From contig CP141140.1 in assembly GCA_035235625.1 (NCBI GenBank), forward strand, positions 23,270,685 to 23,334,684: a stretch of 64,000 nucleotides of DNA. Direction: 5' to 3'. The position numbers and the translations under genes are program-made. Source of the DNA: Saururus chinensis. Its lineage: Eukaryota > Streptophyta > Magnoliopsida > Piperales > Saururaceae. Below the pieces are notes generated by a model. That model was not told the origin of the DNA. It worked only from the letters and a program-made list of their open reading frames with translations, and did no database searches. Below, in pieces: positions 49,998 through 61,585 of this stretch (position 1 is the first letter of the stretch; the number at the start of each line of letters is the position of its first letter).

Positions 49998-51513
49998 ACA
50001 ATCTTGTTAAGCTTCATTTTCGAATATTGAGTTCATAAACACGTGTTCATACCCCTGTTTTCATTATTACGGAGTTTTGTAATGCTCCTTGTAATCACAA
50101 TTTTGGTGACGTTGTAAGTGTAGAAATCCACTGTTCTAATTGTTTTCTACTGTGCAAAAGTTTAAGAGCCAATAGAATGATTCATGAAGAATGCATTTAA
50201 CTGGTGACCAAAAGCATGGACCACTGGACAGAATATAACACAATTAAAACAAGGCGAAAGGTAATATCCAAACGATTGGATATTCCTTATATCTAGTCAA
50301 GTTAATGAGAAGAGGTGGATCATTAACAGTTTAAAGTGTTTAGGTGGTGTCGAGGTTAGTTAAGGTTGGCTATCTTTTAATTAATGAGTAACCTTGGATC
50401 ATGATCTAAGGTTTCAGATTAACTTGACTTGATATAAGTTGTTTCCCAAGAGCCAAAAGACATGACTTGCAAGTGTAAACCAGTATTCGGGGTTTTTGTT
50501 TTTTGTTCCTTTTAAATGTCAAGATTGCGTATACAACATATGAAAACATATAAGATCAAAAACAGGAACCTAAAGGTCCTACAGGAATGCGAGGTAATTT
50601 TAAGTTAACATGAAATTCCAGAGGTAATACACATAAAATGCTTTACGGTATGCTGAATGTCAGATACAACTTGGTGCCCTTTATTTATATGGTGCATGTT
50701 TCATCCACTTCCTACACTCGTTTAGAGAACCACTTTAAGCGAAAATTCGGCCAAAATTGCACATCCATGAATTCTCGACTTATCGTTTCAAGTGTAACAA
50801 CAATGAGATAGGAGCTAGATAAGTACAAGTAACACAACCATCAAACTAAAAAAAATTACACTTCTACTGGTTACCCTATTAAATTTCTATCATATCGAAA
50901 TAGCCTCATTAAATGGATTTTCACCCTCTTTTTAAGCTAAAACTCTAGCCTTCTGCTCATGTATTCTTCTCCTTAAGCTTATTAACCAAATAATTGTTTA
51001 AGTTATTGTATTCTCAGTTAAATACACCACAAAAAAAACCTTTCAAGCACTTTTTCTTTTATTCCCACAAATATTTTCACCATATTTGTAGAACAGAACT
51101 TTCCAGCTGAAAAAGAAGAACAAGTCCCAATCGGCTAAAGTATATAAGTTAACAAGCTTTTCTTGCAATTTAAATCACGATATGGATTTCTGGTCCAGTA
51201 TTATGATCATCTTGAACGTGAATCAATCTATCCCTGAATACACTAATAGTGGTACAAGGACATCAAGTATTCATAAATTAAGCAAACAAAAGAAGACAAA
51301 ACTACTGAAATAAATTTATATTACATGGACGTGTCCAAGCATAGTGTTCAAATTACATTTGATGTTAAGATCAATAAAGATGTACATTGTTCTCCAAATA
51401 GAATTTGAAAATACAAAGTTAGAAGAACCTGTAATGAGTACTTGAGCACTTTAACCTTGTGCAAGAAATTTGAAAGCTAAAAGTTCTTTACAGTCAACCC
51501 ATGCGCGCTGATG
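49998..51513. other. Convergent 3' flanks of AVT6 and Rab genes
   Basis: The two genes converge here. The sequence is AT-rich and holds both 3' UTRs. I see no further gene, repeat or RNA. Confidence 0.6.
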
Positions 51514-54500
51514 CTATGAACAGCATTTTGCCTGCGGTTCTTTGTCCGGTTCATCATCTATAATAAGCATCCCCTTCCTAGGTGGTGCTGCATACAGGTC
51601 GCCGGAGCTGTTTTTCTTTCCTTGTAATAAACCTGCAGACAGAGACATTGACACCAGCAGCATTAAAGTGCGGTGAAAGAAAAATCTCTATGAGAATGCA
51701 AACAACACAAAAGGAAAATGTTCTTCAAAGCATGATCAATGATCAGATTATGACGCTAATGAAATTAACCTGCTTGGATCCCATAAACAAACACAGAAGC
51801 CCACATATAAATTGTTCTTCTAAAAGGTATATGGACAAATGGAAAAAAGGTTATTCGCATCCATCATTAAGATAAAAACAACCATCAAATGCATAACTTA
51901 AAGATGGTAGCAATTTTACTATACCTTAATCTTTCTTTGTATTTATTTTCATAATTCATGTCTAATAATTGTCATTTTTATATACCCTCTCTGTCCTAAA
52001 TTAATAGCTCCATTTGGTTTTTTAAAATGAACTAAAATTAGTTCATTTTGAAAACTAAATAGAGCTATTAATATAGGATGGAGTATATAAGCAACTTAAT
52101 TAATGGGATATTTCTAATATTTATAATTTTTTGTTATTTTACAGTCCCTGTCTGCTTATCCAGTTGCACAGGGAATAGACACAACACGTTGATCATCAAT
52201 GTCGCAGATGCAGATAGACGTCGACATGTGTGGTTATAGACAGATGTCAACGAAACAAAAGACCTGACAGTTCACATCCAAACCATTTAGAACCTAATCC
52301 AATCAACCTATTTAAACACTAACCTTTGTCTATGTTTTACCATGAGAGCAAGATGAACTGTTAATTATACAATAATCTATAGGATCTGAAACCAAATTTC
52401 ATTCACCGATGCATTTACTAATTTAAAAGGCATAAATACATGAGATACAAATTGTAATCCTAATGACTCACGGTTTGCAATATCAAGAAAAACTTCCTCT
52501 ATTCCAGTCCCCAATTTGGCAGATGTAACAAAAAGCCTTGCTCCTATGGATGCAGCAAAGCTGAAATAAGTATAGCAGTTATTTTACAAGATACACACCA
52601 TATGGGTGAAACAATAAAAATTAAAATTCAAAATGGAATATATGAATTACCAGAGATCAAAAGAGAAAAGTCTAGCCGCACCTTTCAGCTTCTTGAATGT
52701 CAAATTTCTTTGATCGCACTAAATCACTTTTATTTGCTGCAATTACCATAACTACGGATTTTGATGCCAACTGCTGAAGCTCTTTCACCCAAATTCTGAC
52801 ACGTGCAAACGTGTCACTGTCTGTTATGTCATATACCAAAAGGGCAGCTGCATTCACTCATTACAAAAATTATACAGAGCAAAAAAGTCATGGTACAGCC
52901 TTGTATCTGGTTAGCATAAAACAAAAGGATAAATGTCACACAAATTAATTAAGAAGAAATGAAGGACTAAAAGTAGACACAAACCATCTGCGTCACGGTA
53001 GTAAATTGGGCTCAAAGCATGGAATCTTTCTTGTCCAGCTGTATCCTACAAGAAACAACCTAATGTAGTGACCAGCCACACTATATTAACTCAAATAGAA
53101 ATTAAATAATAAAAAACAAGTCCCAAAAAAGGGCACAAGAAATTGTATAGCAAACCCACCCAAATACTTAGAGTAAGTGGCAAGCCTTCAACAACGAGGC
53201 ACTTTGTTAGATAGGAAGCTTGCACTGTTGCTTCTTGTTTATCTGAAAATACATCATTTACATACCGCAACACAAGTGATGTCTTCCCAACTCTACCTGT
53301 ATAGAACAATCTTAAGATATCAAGAGACAATAGCAGAAGACATACAGAAAAGAGTATCCAAAGTCACAAAGTCAGCCTAAGTCGGATCTCCTTCTATTGA
53401 GGGAGAGGTTCAGAATCAAATCCCAATGGTATCTTTTGTGTGTGTGTGTGGGTGTTTGGGGGGGGGCAGTCTTAACAATGTAAAAAGAATTTGCACTTTT
53501 CATGTATTTTTGGCACCATGCTTTACTATGGAACTGCAACGACCGATGGGTGTAGAAATCACCCATCATCCAAAGATTTAAGATCTAGTTCAGACTCACT
53601 TGTGATTACATTAACTAGTGATAGCAAAGAAAGAAACTTCTAGAAATCAAAAAAATTTAATGCAAAAACGAAAATTCTTTCTTCTGCAATACAAAAATTT
53701 AGAGATGTCATAAGGATTTTGTTTATTACAACTGCTGCATCCTTAATTAAGAGTTCAAGAATTGCTTTCTCTGTACTTTGTCCACCCTTAATTTCGCAAG
53801 TCCTTATATAATTGACATTGGTTTCACTAATATTTAACAAGAATAACTTTAAAAAAAGGATTAAATATTACTCCCTCTGTCTTAAATTAATAGCTCCAAT
53901 TTTTTAAATTTAAGTGGTTGGGTACTTAAAAAAAGCATCATAAGCTTATTTAGATGTTAGTTTCACCATTCAATAAAAACCATCATTTTTCTAAATGTAG
54001 CTATTAATATAGGACGGAGGGAGTACATGAAAGACATGATCTGTTGGAACCCTGAAAAACAGAAGAAATTAAATTCGTAAATAAAGTCAAGTCCATTGAC
54101 ATCCTCATTGACCTAGACATTTGCTAAGAGATCTCACATTTATAGAATGATTTTGTAATAAACGTGGTCAGCTTCAATGGTAAGCCAGGGACATATTCTC
54201 ATCCATAAATTTGTACTAGTAATCCCTTCCAGACAAAGAAACAGAATGGCCCTTCAGATATAGAAAAATATATTAATATGAACTAATATTCGGCAGTGGT
54301 AAAGTTTACTTCAATGGAGTTCCCTTCTCAAGAAAACAAAAAAAATGAATCAATCAAGCAATTGGCTCCAGTATTTAGAAACAAATGACACAGGACCTAC
54401 CACAAATTTCACACTAATGAACTGGTCCTAAGTTCATAGGCAGTAAGGTCCTTGAGAACATTATTAGCTAAGAAGAGACATCCCATGTGTAGTTGCCTAG

Positions 54501-55722
54501 AACAAGATATGTTCTCTACGGTGTAGATGTTTGTTGGCATAACAACAATAGAATACAACATTTACCAACAAGCATATCAGAAGTCAGAATTAGCAACTAT
54601 GAAAACAAAATGTTAGAAAGATAATATCTGCAGATTAATGGAAGACATATGGACTAAGTACTAAAAACTAAATAAGACTGAAAAAATAAATAAAGCACAT
54701 AAATTATTCCAACAACACAAACACAGGAAGAAAAAACACTAAAAAAAGAACACATTAAGCATACTGTAGAGTATACTAGTAGAAAGCCGCAAACAATATC
54801 ACTCAAACACAGAAAATCAACCCATTGTTTAAAATAAAAAAGAACAAATAGCATCCACGAAACAGAATATAATGCTGCAACTGCAAAAAAGTAATCAACT
54901 CCCATTTGCATATGATGCAAGCAAATACATAAGAAAATGCTATCTTTATGCACTTCTTCTAGCAAGCATGTATAGCAAATGGCAAATAGAAACAATGTGC
55001 AACGAGCCACAAAACTAATCCTTAAATGCTAATATGAGAGAAATCAATACTCTCACTGCATAATCAAATCAAAAGAAGAAAAAATCACGCTTTGACCTGT
55101 GCAACCGTATCTATTACTCGAGACAAATACATCTCTAATAAAAACGAATAAACTTGTCTTTCTGAATATTTAAATATGCAGATATTTGGTCGATGTCCCC
55201 AATGGTGATTGCAATCCGCCTAACACTACTGTTTGAATAAACAATACCTGACAATACTTCGAACCTACAAAGTTTCATTAGATTATTCAGATATCTTCAC
55301 AAACAATGGTTTTAGACATCAAGAGGTAACAAGTAACTTCAACCGTTAAAACTGTTTAGGCGTATGTACATCAACTCCTGTCTTATGGACCCGAGTTAAT
55401 GCCCAATATGAACCCAATTCAAACTTAAGTGAATCCCCAAACTGTACCCCTAGTAATAACTGAAATTTCAGCAATTTCAATAGTCCAAGCTGTTTCTAAC
55501 ACCCACTAACCCGAACAGACAACTCCTCCAATATTTCAGTCACAAAATAAAATAAAAAATTCAAATTAACGGAAATATTCGACAAAAATTAAGAGACAAT
55601 CAATATAAATACTCTAAACCCAATCCAATTCTCAAGTAAAAAAATCGAAGGGGAGAAAATTTACCATCGCCCAGAAGAACAAGCTTGAAGGACAGCTTGG
55701 GCGACGCCTTTGAACTGTTCAT
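51514..55722 (-). CDS. Rab21-like small GTPase
   Basis: Rab GTPases switch between GDP and GTP on membranes and recruit trafficking effectors; Rab21 belongs to the endosomal Rab5 supergroup. Six minus-strand exons, 55722-55665, 53296-53160, 53045-52985, 52847-52682, 52560-52472 and 51632-51514, join to 209 residues. The P-loop is GDGRVGKT (18-25), switch I has Thr 43, switch II is DTAGQERF with Gln 70, the guanine motif NKSD is at 124-127 and SAK at 154-156. The tail has IIDDEP and ends KCCS, a double-cysteine prenylation motif. The ASYLTK effector segment, ALSPIYYRDAD and IIDDEP favour Rab21 over Rab5 or Rab7. Intron 1 (53297-55664) is 2.4 kb and carries a MITE and a SINE. All switch residues are intact. 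Confidence 0.92.
51985..52083. mobile_element. Stowaway-like MITE in Rab intron 5
   Basis: About 99 bp and almost fully palindromic: ends CCCTCTCTGTCCTAAATTAA and its inverse, with CCATTTGGTTTTTTAAAATG pairing with the opposite arm, flanked by TA. It is in the last intron of the Rab gene and has no coding content. Confidence 0.85.
53385..53500 (+). mobile_element. SINE copy in Rab intron 1
   Basis: GGGAGAGGTTCAGAATCAAATCCCAATGG resembles the B-box part of the SINE at 31381, and the end CAGTCTTAACAATGTAAAAA matches its tail. A GT microsatellite and a G-run lie between. It is on the opposite strand to the Rab gene. The left border and target duplication are not clear. Confidence 0.5.
53871..54023. 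mobile_element. Stowaway MITE in Rab intron 1
   Basis: The ends CTCCCTCTGTC and the inverse GACGGAGGGAG are flanked by TA (53869-53870 and 54024-54025). The 153 bp element has inverted arms including TTAATAGCTCC. This is the classic Stowaway terminus. Confidence 0.9.
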
Positions 55723-57249
55723 TCTCGGAAATTCCTTCGGAATGAACAGAAACAAGCAGCAGATTCTCTTTCGTTCAATACTTTCAATGTCCTATGAAAT
55801 TGAATTCATCCGATTCTTAAATGTGCGCCACAATCTCAGAAGAATTCGATCACCGAAACTTCCTTTCCTCTGCAGCCTGGTGAACGGAAGTGACGAATCC
55901 TTAAAGAAGAATGACAGGGGGGACCTGGCCAACGCTGTTTGGGCTGACAAGTGAAGCAGAATGCGCAGGCCCATAAGGTCTTGGACGTCGTAAGAGCGCT
56001 TTGTCATGGTCTAAACTGGGCTGTAATGGGCGCTATTAAGGAGCCCAATTTAGAAATCATGGTACACTCACAAAAGGGCCTTGAATAACTGGGCCATAAT
56101 TAATTGTCAAAAAAAAAAAAACAGAGCAATGGTGGAATCGGATCCGTAACTGTCATCTATCGTAGTATGCTCTGTTTGCTAACAAATGCTCTCTCCGTCT
56201 TATATTATTAATTATATTAAATTTTTTTTATTAAATGATAAAAATTATTTCTAAAAAAAGAGAAAATAAACTTAGGATACCCTTTTTTAAGTACTCAATT
56301 ATTTAAATTAAATAGAATAAAATCATTAATATAAAATAATTTTTTTTACTAAATGGAACTCTTAATTTAGGACAAAAAGAATATGATAAGAATTTTCTCT
56401 TTTTAATTGGGACAACTCGTCACACACATGTTAGCACTTGAACCCGGGGCTTCTCCCTCTAAGGTAGATTTTTAAATGTGCCCCTTTTGCAATTAGGTGT
56501 AGGGCAATCAAAACCGATGTTTACAATTGGTTTCCTATGCCATGAGCCCATACGCAATTGGGGGCTCATTTGCTCGCTGCCAACGGGAGACCCTAGTTGT
56601 CAATGCAAGAGAACCATCTTTGTCATTTTCATGCTTCTAATAGTGCAAATTTTAATGCCAGATAAATAAATAAAGAGTGCAGCTTTTCAAACAAAAAAAA
56701 ACATCCTTAACCTATATATCAGTGAAAAATTTGCCCGTGGTGGTTATCATCCCTACCTCAACCAAAATCAAACTTCTAGTGAAATTGACACTCAGGATGT
56801 GGCTTAGAACTAAAGCAACAATTCATATGTTGTCAAATATGGTAGTCTCTTGGCAGTTTAGGACATCCATGAGTGGAATTTCCTATCAGATTAGTCCACT
56901 TTTGCGTCTTCATTTATCTGCTACATCAAAGTAGACAGTTCCCTAAACTTGTTCTAAGTGTTGAAGCCATTTGCTCCATTGAACTGTTGCCATCAAAACT
57001 CATCTCTTTTTGTTAAATTGTAGAACAAATAGCAAGCGGACCACAAGTATGTTTGATTGGAATTGGGTAAAGAAAGAACATTCAAAGCACGCTATGGACT
57101 CATGGAGCATCACTTATTTGGGTCACATGGGATTGTGGTCCTATCGATCTTTCCATCAAATGATATTGAAAGGTACATCAACCTACCTTTATATTATTCT
57201 TCACATTCATAAGGATTTCAATAGAGGTGAAATTTTTAAAGATTGACCT
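55723..57249. other. Upstream of Rab gene, with degenerate Stowaway-like MITE
   Basis: The first few hundred bases should hold the Rab promoter; no TATA word stands out. A diverged Stowaway-like MITE spans about 56188-56385, beginning CTCTCTCCGTCTTATATTA. The rest has no supported gene. Confidence 0.5.
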
Positions 57250-58750
57250 GTCAATATATAATAATACCTGACCCATAAAAATGCAGGTTAGAACCGGGTT
57301 TAAAAATTTTAAGCCCACTTTAACTATGGTCGGGCTAGGGCTAGAAGGCAAAAAGCTCATTTAGCCCATCCTTAAGTATAAAAAAATTAATTTTATTTTT
57401 TTTAATAGTCCCACATGGGACAAAATGGAAGGAAAAATGGAGAAAATTGTATATATTAAAGAAGTTTAGGAGATTCTAAGCTTGTACAACATCATGGTTA
57501 ATTGTGAAGGACTATGATGTTGTGTGGGAGGGTGTTTGGGCAACTTCGCTCGTTTCTCTTTGGGAGATAGGATTTCTGGGCAAAAATCAAATATGGGAAC
57601 TGCTCTCTAGTCGGCCAGTGGCCACATGCCCTAGTTGGCCAAGCTGTCATGAAGATCTTCCTTTTGGGCAGGTGCAGAGTGTCCATTTTATGTAGAGGCT
57701 TCAGGCGATGTGCTTGTCGACGCTCTAACGGTTGTTCTACTCTCTTCCCCTACTCCGACGGACTTTTCCATCCTTGACTATGATTGGTCTTTCCCTTCCC
57801 CCCCTCCTCATCCCATCCCCCTCTTTCCCTCCCCTCCATCCCATAAAGTCACCCTTTTTCTCTTCATTCATGATCTCCTCCCTCTACGACCTCAACCATC
57901 CCAGCCCATCCTCTGCCCACATATGATCTCCAGCCTGGCTCCCCATTTTCTTCTCTTTGCCTTCATCCCCCCTTCATCCTTTCAGTATCCCACCTTGGTT
58001 ATTCCATTTTGCCTTTCAGATCTTGGTTGTCGGCATATGGTTAGACTTAGTTATGTTTATTTATTCGTACTTATGTTTTATGGCTTTTAGTGTTGGCTTT
58101 TCTTCCTACCCCACTGTGGTTGGGGTGGATCTTTCACCAATGTCAGTGAGCTTTTGGAGATTTACATTCTTGTTGTGTGTGCCCATTCATTCACATAGAT
58201 GGGTCAGTCTAAGGTGACAATGATTTCTCTGCTAATGGTGGCAGTGGTTTATCTGCTTGAGGTGCTAGTGGCTTTTTTCCTCCGAGGGGCATTTGAGGAT
58301 CGAGTATTTGTTGTTGATTGGGCCTTCCCCTGGTGCTCTTCCCTAGTGCTTGGGCCACCGTCGGGTGGTCCTAGTGCCTAGTTATCAAATAGGCATTTGG
58401 CCAACCTTACGGTGTGCTTTGGCTATGTTAGAGTTTGAGGTCCTATATTGTGGAGGGGTTCTTGGGTACAAGCCTTGTGAGCCGTTGTGATGTCTTGTTT
58501 GTTATGTTGTTTGTTTTTGGTTGGTTAATGTGTAATCCTTGCCCTCTTGAGCTTTGTGATAAAAAAAATTGTGAAGGATCCCTATTTATGGGTTAAATTA
58601 CTGGGACCCCACCCAAAAATTTTATATTTTTTATTAAAAATATTTTTTATAAAAAATATACAAACAATAAAAGGCAAAAAAGAAAATAAACTATGCGGCC
58701 TGGCCTAAGCTTGCCTAGGGCCGGACTTATGCAAGCCCTCCTAGAGATAG
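57250..58750 (+). repeat. Dispersed repeat, copy 2, split by a retroposon
   Basis: The parts at about 57250-57511 and 58567-58750 resemble the repeat at 35340-35680: AAGTATAAAAAAATT, AGTTTAGGAGATTCTAAG, then TTTTTTATTAAAAATATT and a GGCCTGGCC-like block. The middle is the retroposon listed next. The ends include GGGCTAGGGC and GCCTAGGGCCGG words. Confidence 0.5.
57512..58566 (+). mobile_element. Poly-A retroposon with 12 bp target duplication
   Basis: The 12-mer AATTGTGAAGGA occurs exactly at 57500-57511 and 58567-58578. The right copy directly follows a short A-tail (58561-58566, after TGAGCTTTGTGAT). This is the signature of target-primed reverse transcription. The 1.05 kb insert has frames of up to 126 codons on the plus strand but no recognisable domain. 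It is either the 3' part of a LINE or a retrocopied transcript. Confidence 0.75.
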
Positions 58751-58773
58751 GTTATGAAAAATAGGTTGGCATG

Positions 58774-59437
58774 TGTAACACCCAAAGTTTTTATAAATAT
58801 TTTCTTTAAAATTCAAGATTTTTTCAATATAACAGTTGTAAATAGGGAAAATAGACAAAATCTAAAACCTGTGGAAATAATTTTTATAAATTTAAAACTT
58901 CGTACACCCCTTTTCCCATATAAATTTCTTTTCATTTAGCATATGGCTAAACCAAACATTCCCAGATGTGCATTGAAAATAAAACATATAAAATAAATCT
59001 CTATGGCCACGGGCTTAATTATAAATATATCCTAGGTATCTCTAAGTACAATCCTACAATAGTTCAACGCTATAAACCAATATATTAGTCCAAACAATTA
59101 CAACAAATCATCTCTCATCTTACCCAATATATCGAATCCATAATATAACTGACTAGTTGTGGCAAAATAATAAAGACTTGATTGAGTCGAAATCACACAT
59201 GATTCCACAAATATAGGTCCTCCAACATAAACATGAGTCTATCCTTAGAAGCTCTTAATAAAATACTTGCAAAAGCCTCTTGAACATCGTGGGCTAAAAA
59301 GAAAGAAAAAATGAGGTAGAAAATACTTGATAGGGGAGTTCTAAATATTGAACTCTGTAAGTCCATAGATGTGCTCATGCAATTTTCACAAGAAGTGGGC
59401 ATAACAAAGTATAATCTTACAATACATAATATCTATG
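58774..59437 (+). mobile_element. Truncated LTR (TGTAACACCC start)
   Basis: TGTAACACCCAAAG starts a roughly 660 bp AT-rich segment whose start resembles the other solo LTRs in the window. It has no matching end before the Athila-like LTR at 59438. It is probably the left part of an LTR cut by that later event. There is no coding content. Confidence 0.4.
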
Positions 59438-59591
59438 TGATGCACTAAAATAATGTTCAATTAGATGTTTTAAAATCTTGAATTACAATCATATTTTATG
59501 TTAATTCATTACTTGTTTGGGCTATTTATGTTTAAATAGGTGACTTGGACCTTAGTTGTGTTTACATATCTAAACAGGCTTCAACACGATC
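59438..59591 (+). repeat. 5' LTR remnant of the Athila-like element
   Basis: TGATGCACTAAAATAATG and the next 150 bases match the 3' LTR at 63293 (TGATGTACTAAAATAATG) with few differences. The match stops abruptly after AGGCTTCAACACGATC. The rest of the LTR, the primer site and the 5' leader are deleted, so gag follows almost directly. Confidence 0.85.
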
Positions 59592-59599
59592 CATTTATT

Positions 59600-60560
59600 A
59601 GATTAAAACTCTTCTCATTTTCTTTAAAGAAAAAAACAAAAAATTGGTTGAATTCTTTGAAGCTAAAATCCATTGGAACATGACAAGAAATGCAAAGAGA
59701 ATTTTTGAAAAAAATTTCCCCGCTTATAGAACTAATACACTTAGAAAGAATATCATGAAATTTTTACAAAAAGAAAATGAGATTTTTTTTCAATGTTGAA
59801 AAATATTTAAAGAACTTTTGTTATTGTGCCCACATCATAGATATGAAATATGACGTACAATTAGTTTCTTTTGTAATGGTTTGACTTCTCAAATGAGGCA
59901 ATTTGTTGAAATAATTTGTAATAGAGAATTTTTGAGTCAAAAACCTGAGGAAGCATGAGACTATTTTGATTTGTTGGCTAAAAATGCTCAATCATGAGAA
60001 AATTTTAATAAATTTAAAAATAGTAATAAGACAAAATCTAATGTGACAACTAAGGGGATTGCATCTTCTTAAAGAAGAGGATGATGTAAAGGTAAAAATT
60101 GCAAGTTTAACTAGAAAAGTTGAGGCTATGAAAATTAATAAGGAAAACATGTCTAAAATTTCTCAAAAAGTATAAGATATTTGTAGTATATGTGAGAGTG
60201 ATAGACACCAAATACAAGATTATCTAACAATCCCTGCTTTTTAAGAGGTGTTGCATACTCAAGTTTATGAATACTTACAAAATGCCTTTTTTTTCTCCTT
60301 ATTCTGAAACTTATACTCATAATTGGAGAAATCATCCTAACTTTAGTTGGAGAAATAAGTCTAATGTGCATGCACATTCTTCTTCAAATTATGTTCCACC
60401 ACATAAGAAGACTCTTGAAGACACATTGTAAGAATTCATGTAAAGTCAAGCAACAATCAACAACCAAACAATGCACGTCATTAATGACTTGAAGACTTCT
60501 ATCACTCAATTGACCATAACTTTGAGCACTCAAGAAAAGTAGAAGTTTCTTTCTCAACCT
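59600..60560 (+). pseudogene. Athila-like gag remnant
   Basis: Translated pieces in broken frames match the conserved gag pattern: LLLLCPHH, then GLTSQMRQFVE with CNREFL, then DYFDLLAKNAQS. A Cys/His stretch, SICESDRHQIQ, follows near 60180 where the zinc knuckle is expected. Several stops occur, some shared with the minus-strand shadow frames. The protein would form the retrotransposon particle. It is non-functional. Confidence 0.75.
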
Positions 60561-60644
60561 CAACGAAATCCTAAATGTTATTTTGTAATTGAAAATTTAA
60601 ATTCTTTAAGTTCACAAGAAGAGCATGTTAAGTCTATTACTACT

Positions 60645-61585
60645 TTGAGAAGTGAAAAAGTTATTAACAAAGACATTTCAAAGAAGGTTGTTAAACCTAA
60701 TGAGTCTTTGAATTCTAAACATGGTGATGAACTTGACAACTCCGATTGTATTTCTTTTATTCCACCTCATTTTCCCCAAAGATTACAATCTTCTTCTAAA
60801 CTTGTGCAAAATAGTGACATTCTTAAAATTTTCAAACAAGTTAAGATTAACATTTCTCTCTTAGATGTCATTAAACAAGTTCCATCATATGCAAAAATTT
60901 TGAAAGACCTTTATAAAATCAAACGTAAGCTAAATGTAGAAAAGAAGACATTTTTGATGGAACAAGTGAGCTCAATTTTGCAACACAATACCCCACCCAA
61001 ATACAAGGATCCAAGTTGTCCAACCATATAATGTGTAATTGGGAATTTTCGAATTGAAAAAGCTTTGTTTGATTTAGGGGCGAGGGTAAATCTTTTACCT
61101 TTTTCTGTTTATGAGCAATTAGGTCTAACAGATTTAAAACCCACTAACATAACACTTCAATTTGCTGACCGCTCAATCAAAAGGCTAAGAGTAATAGCAG
61201 AAGATGTCCTTGTTCTAGTAGATAAATTCTATTTTTTGGTGGACTTCATTGTTTTAAACACACAACCGGTTTCAAATGTATCTTCTCAAATCCTAATGAT
61301 TTTGGGTTGTCCATTCCTTGATACATCCAATCTCTAATAAATTGTCAGAATGGAGTGATGAGGCTTTCTCTTGGGAACTTGACATATGAGTTAAATGTAT
61401 TTGATGCCAGTAGACAACCATCAAACTTCGATGATACTTTTGAGGTTGACATGATTGAGAATCTGGTGGAGGATGTTTTTTCTCTCATTTATTTTGATGA
61501 TCCACTAAATATTTTCTTAACTCACTCTAATTTGATAAGTAGAATTGATAAAGAGAAGATAATTACTTTGAAGGACCTTGGATGA
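60645..61585 (+). pseudogene. Athila-like gag C-terminus and aspartic protease remnant
   Basis: Three in-line frames (60645-61031, 61065-61337 and 61355-61585) are separated by stops. The first carries YAKILKDLYKIKRKL, the stretch before the protease in Athila polyproteins. The second contains the protease active-site motif as DLGARVNLLP with LADRS-like FADRSIKRLR and ILGCPFLDT. After the third, the frame ends with KDLG and no reverse transcriptase follows. The active site keeps the Asp of the D-L-G-A form usual in this lineage. Confidence 0.85.

Noticed and set aside
54654..55010. 118-codon Cys/Phe-rich minus-strand frame in Rab intron 1
   Set aside because: Within an intron, low-complexity hydrophobic sequence with no family match; likely chance in AT-rich DNA.
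57710..58090. 126-codon Pro/Ser-rich frame in the retroposon
   Set aside because: No LINE or other domain recognised; composition follows C/T-rich sequence, so not called as a gene.
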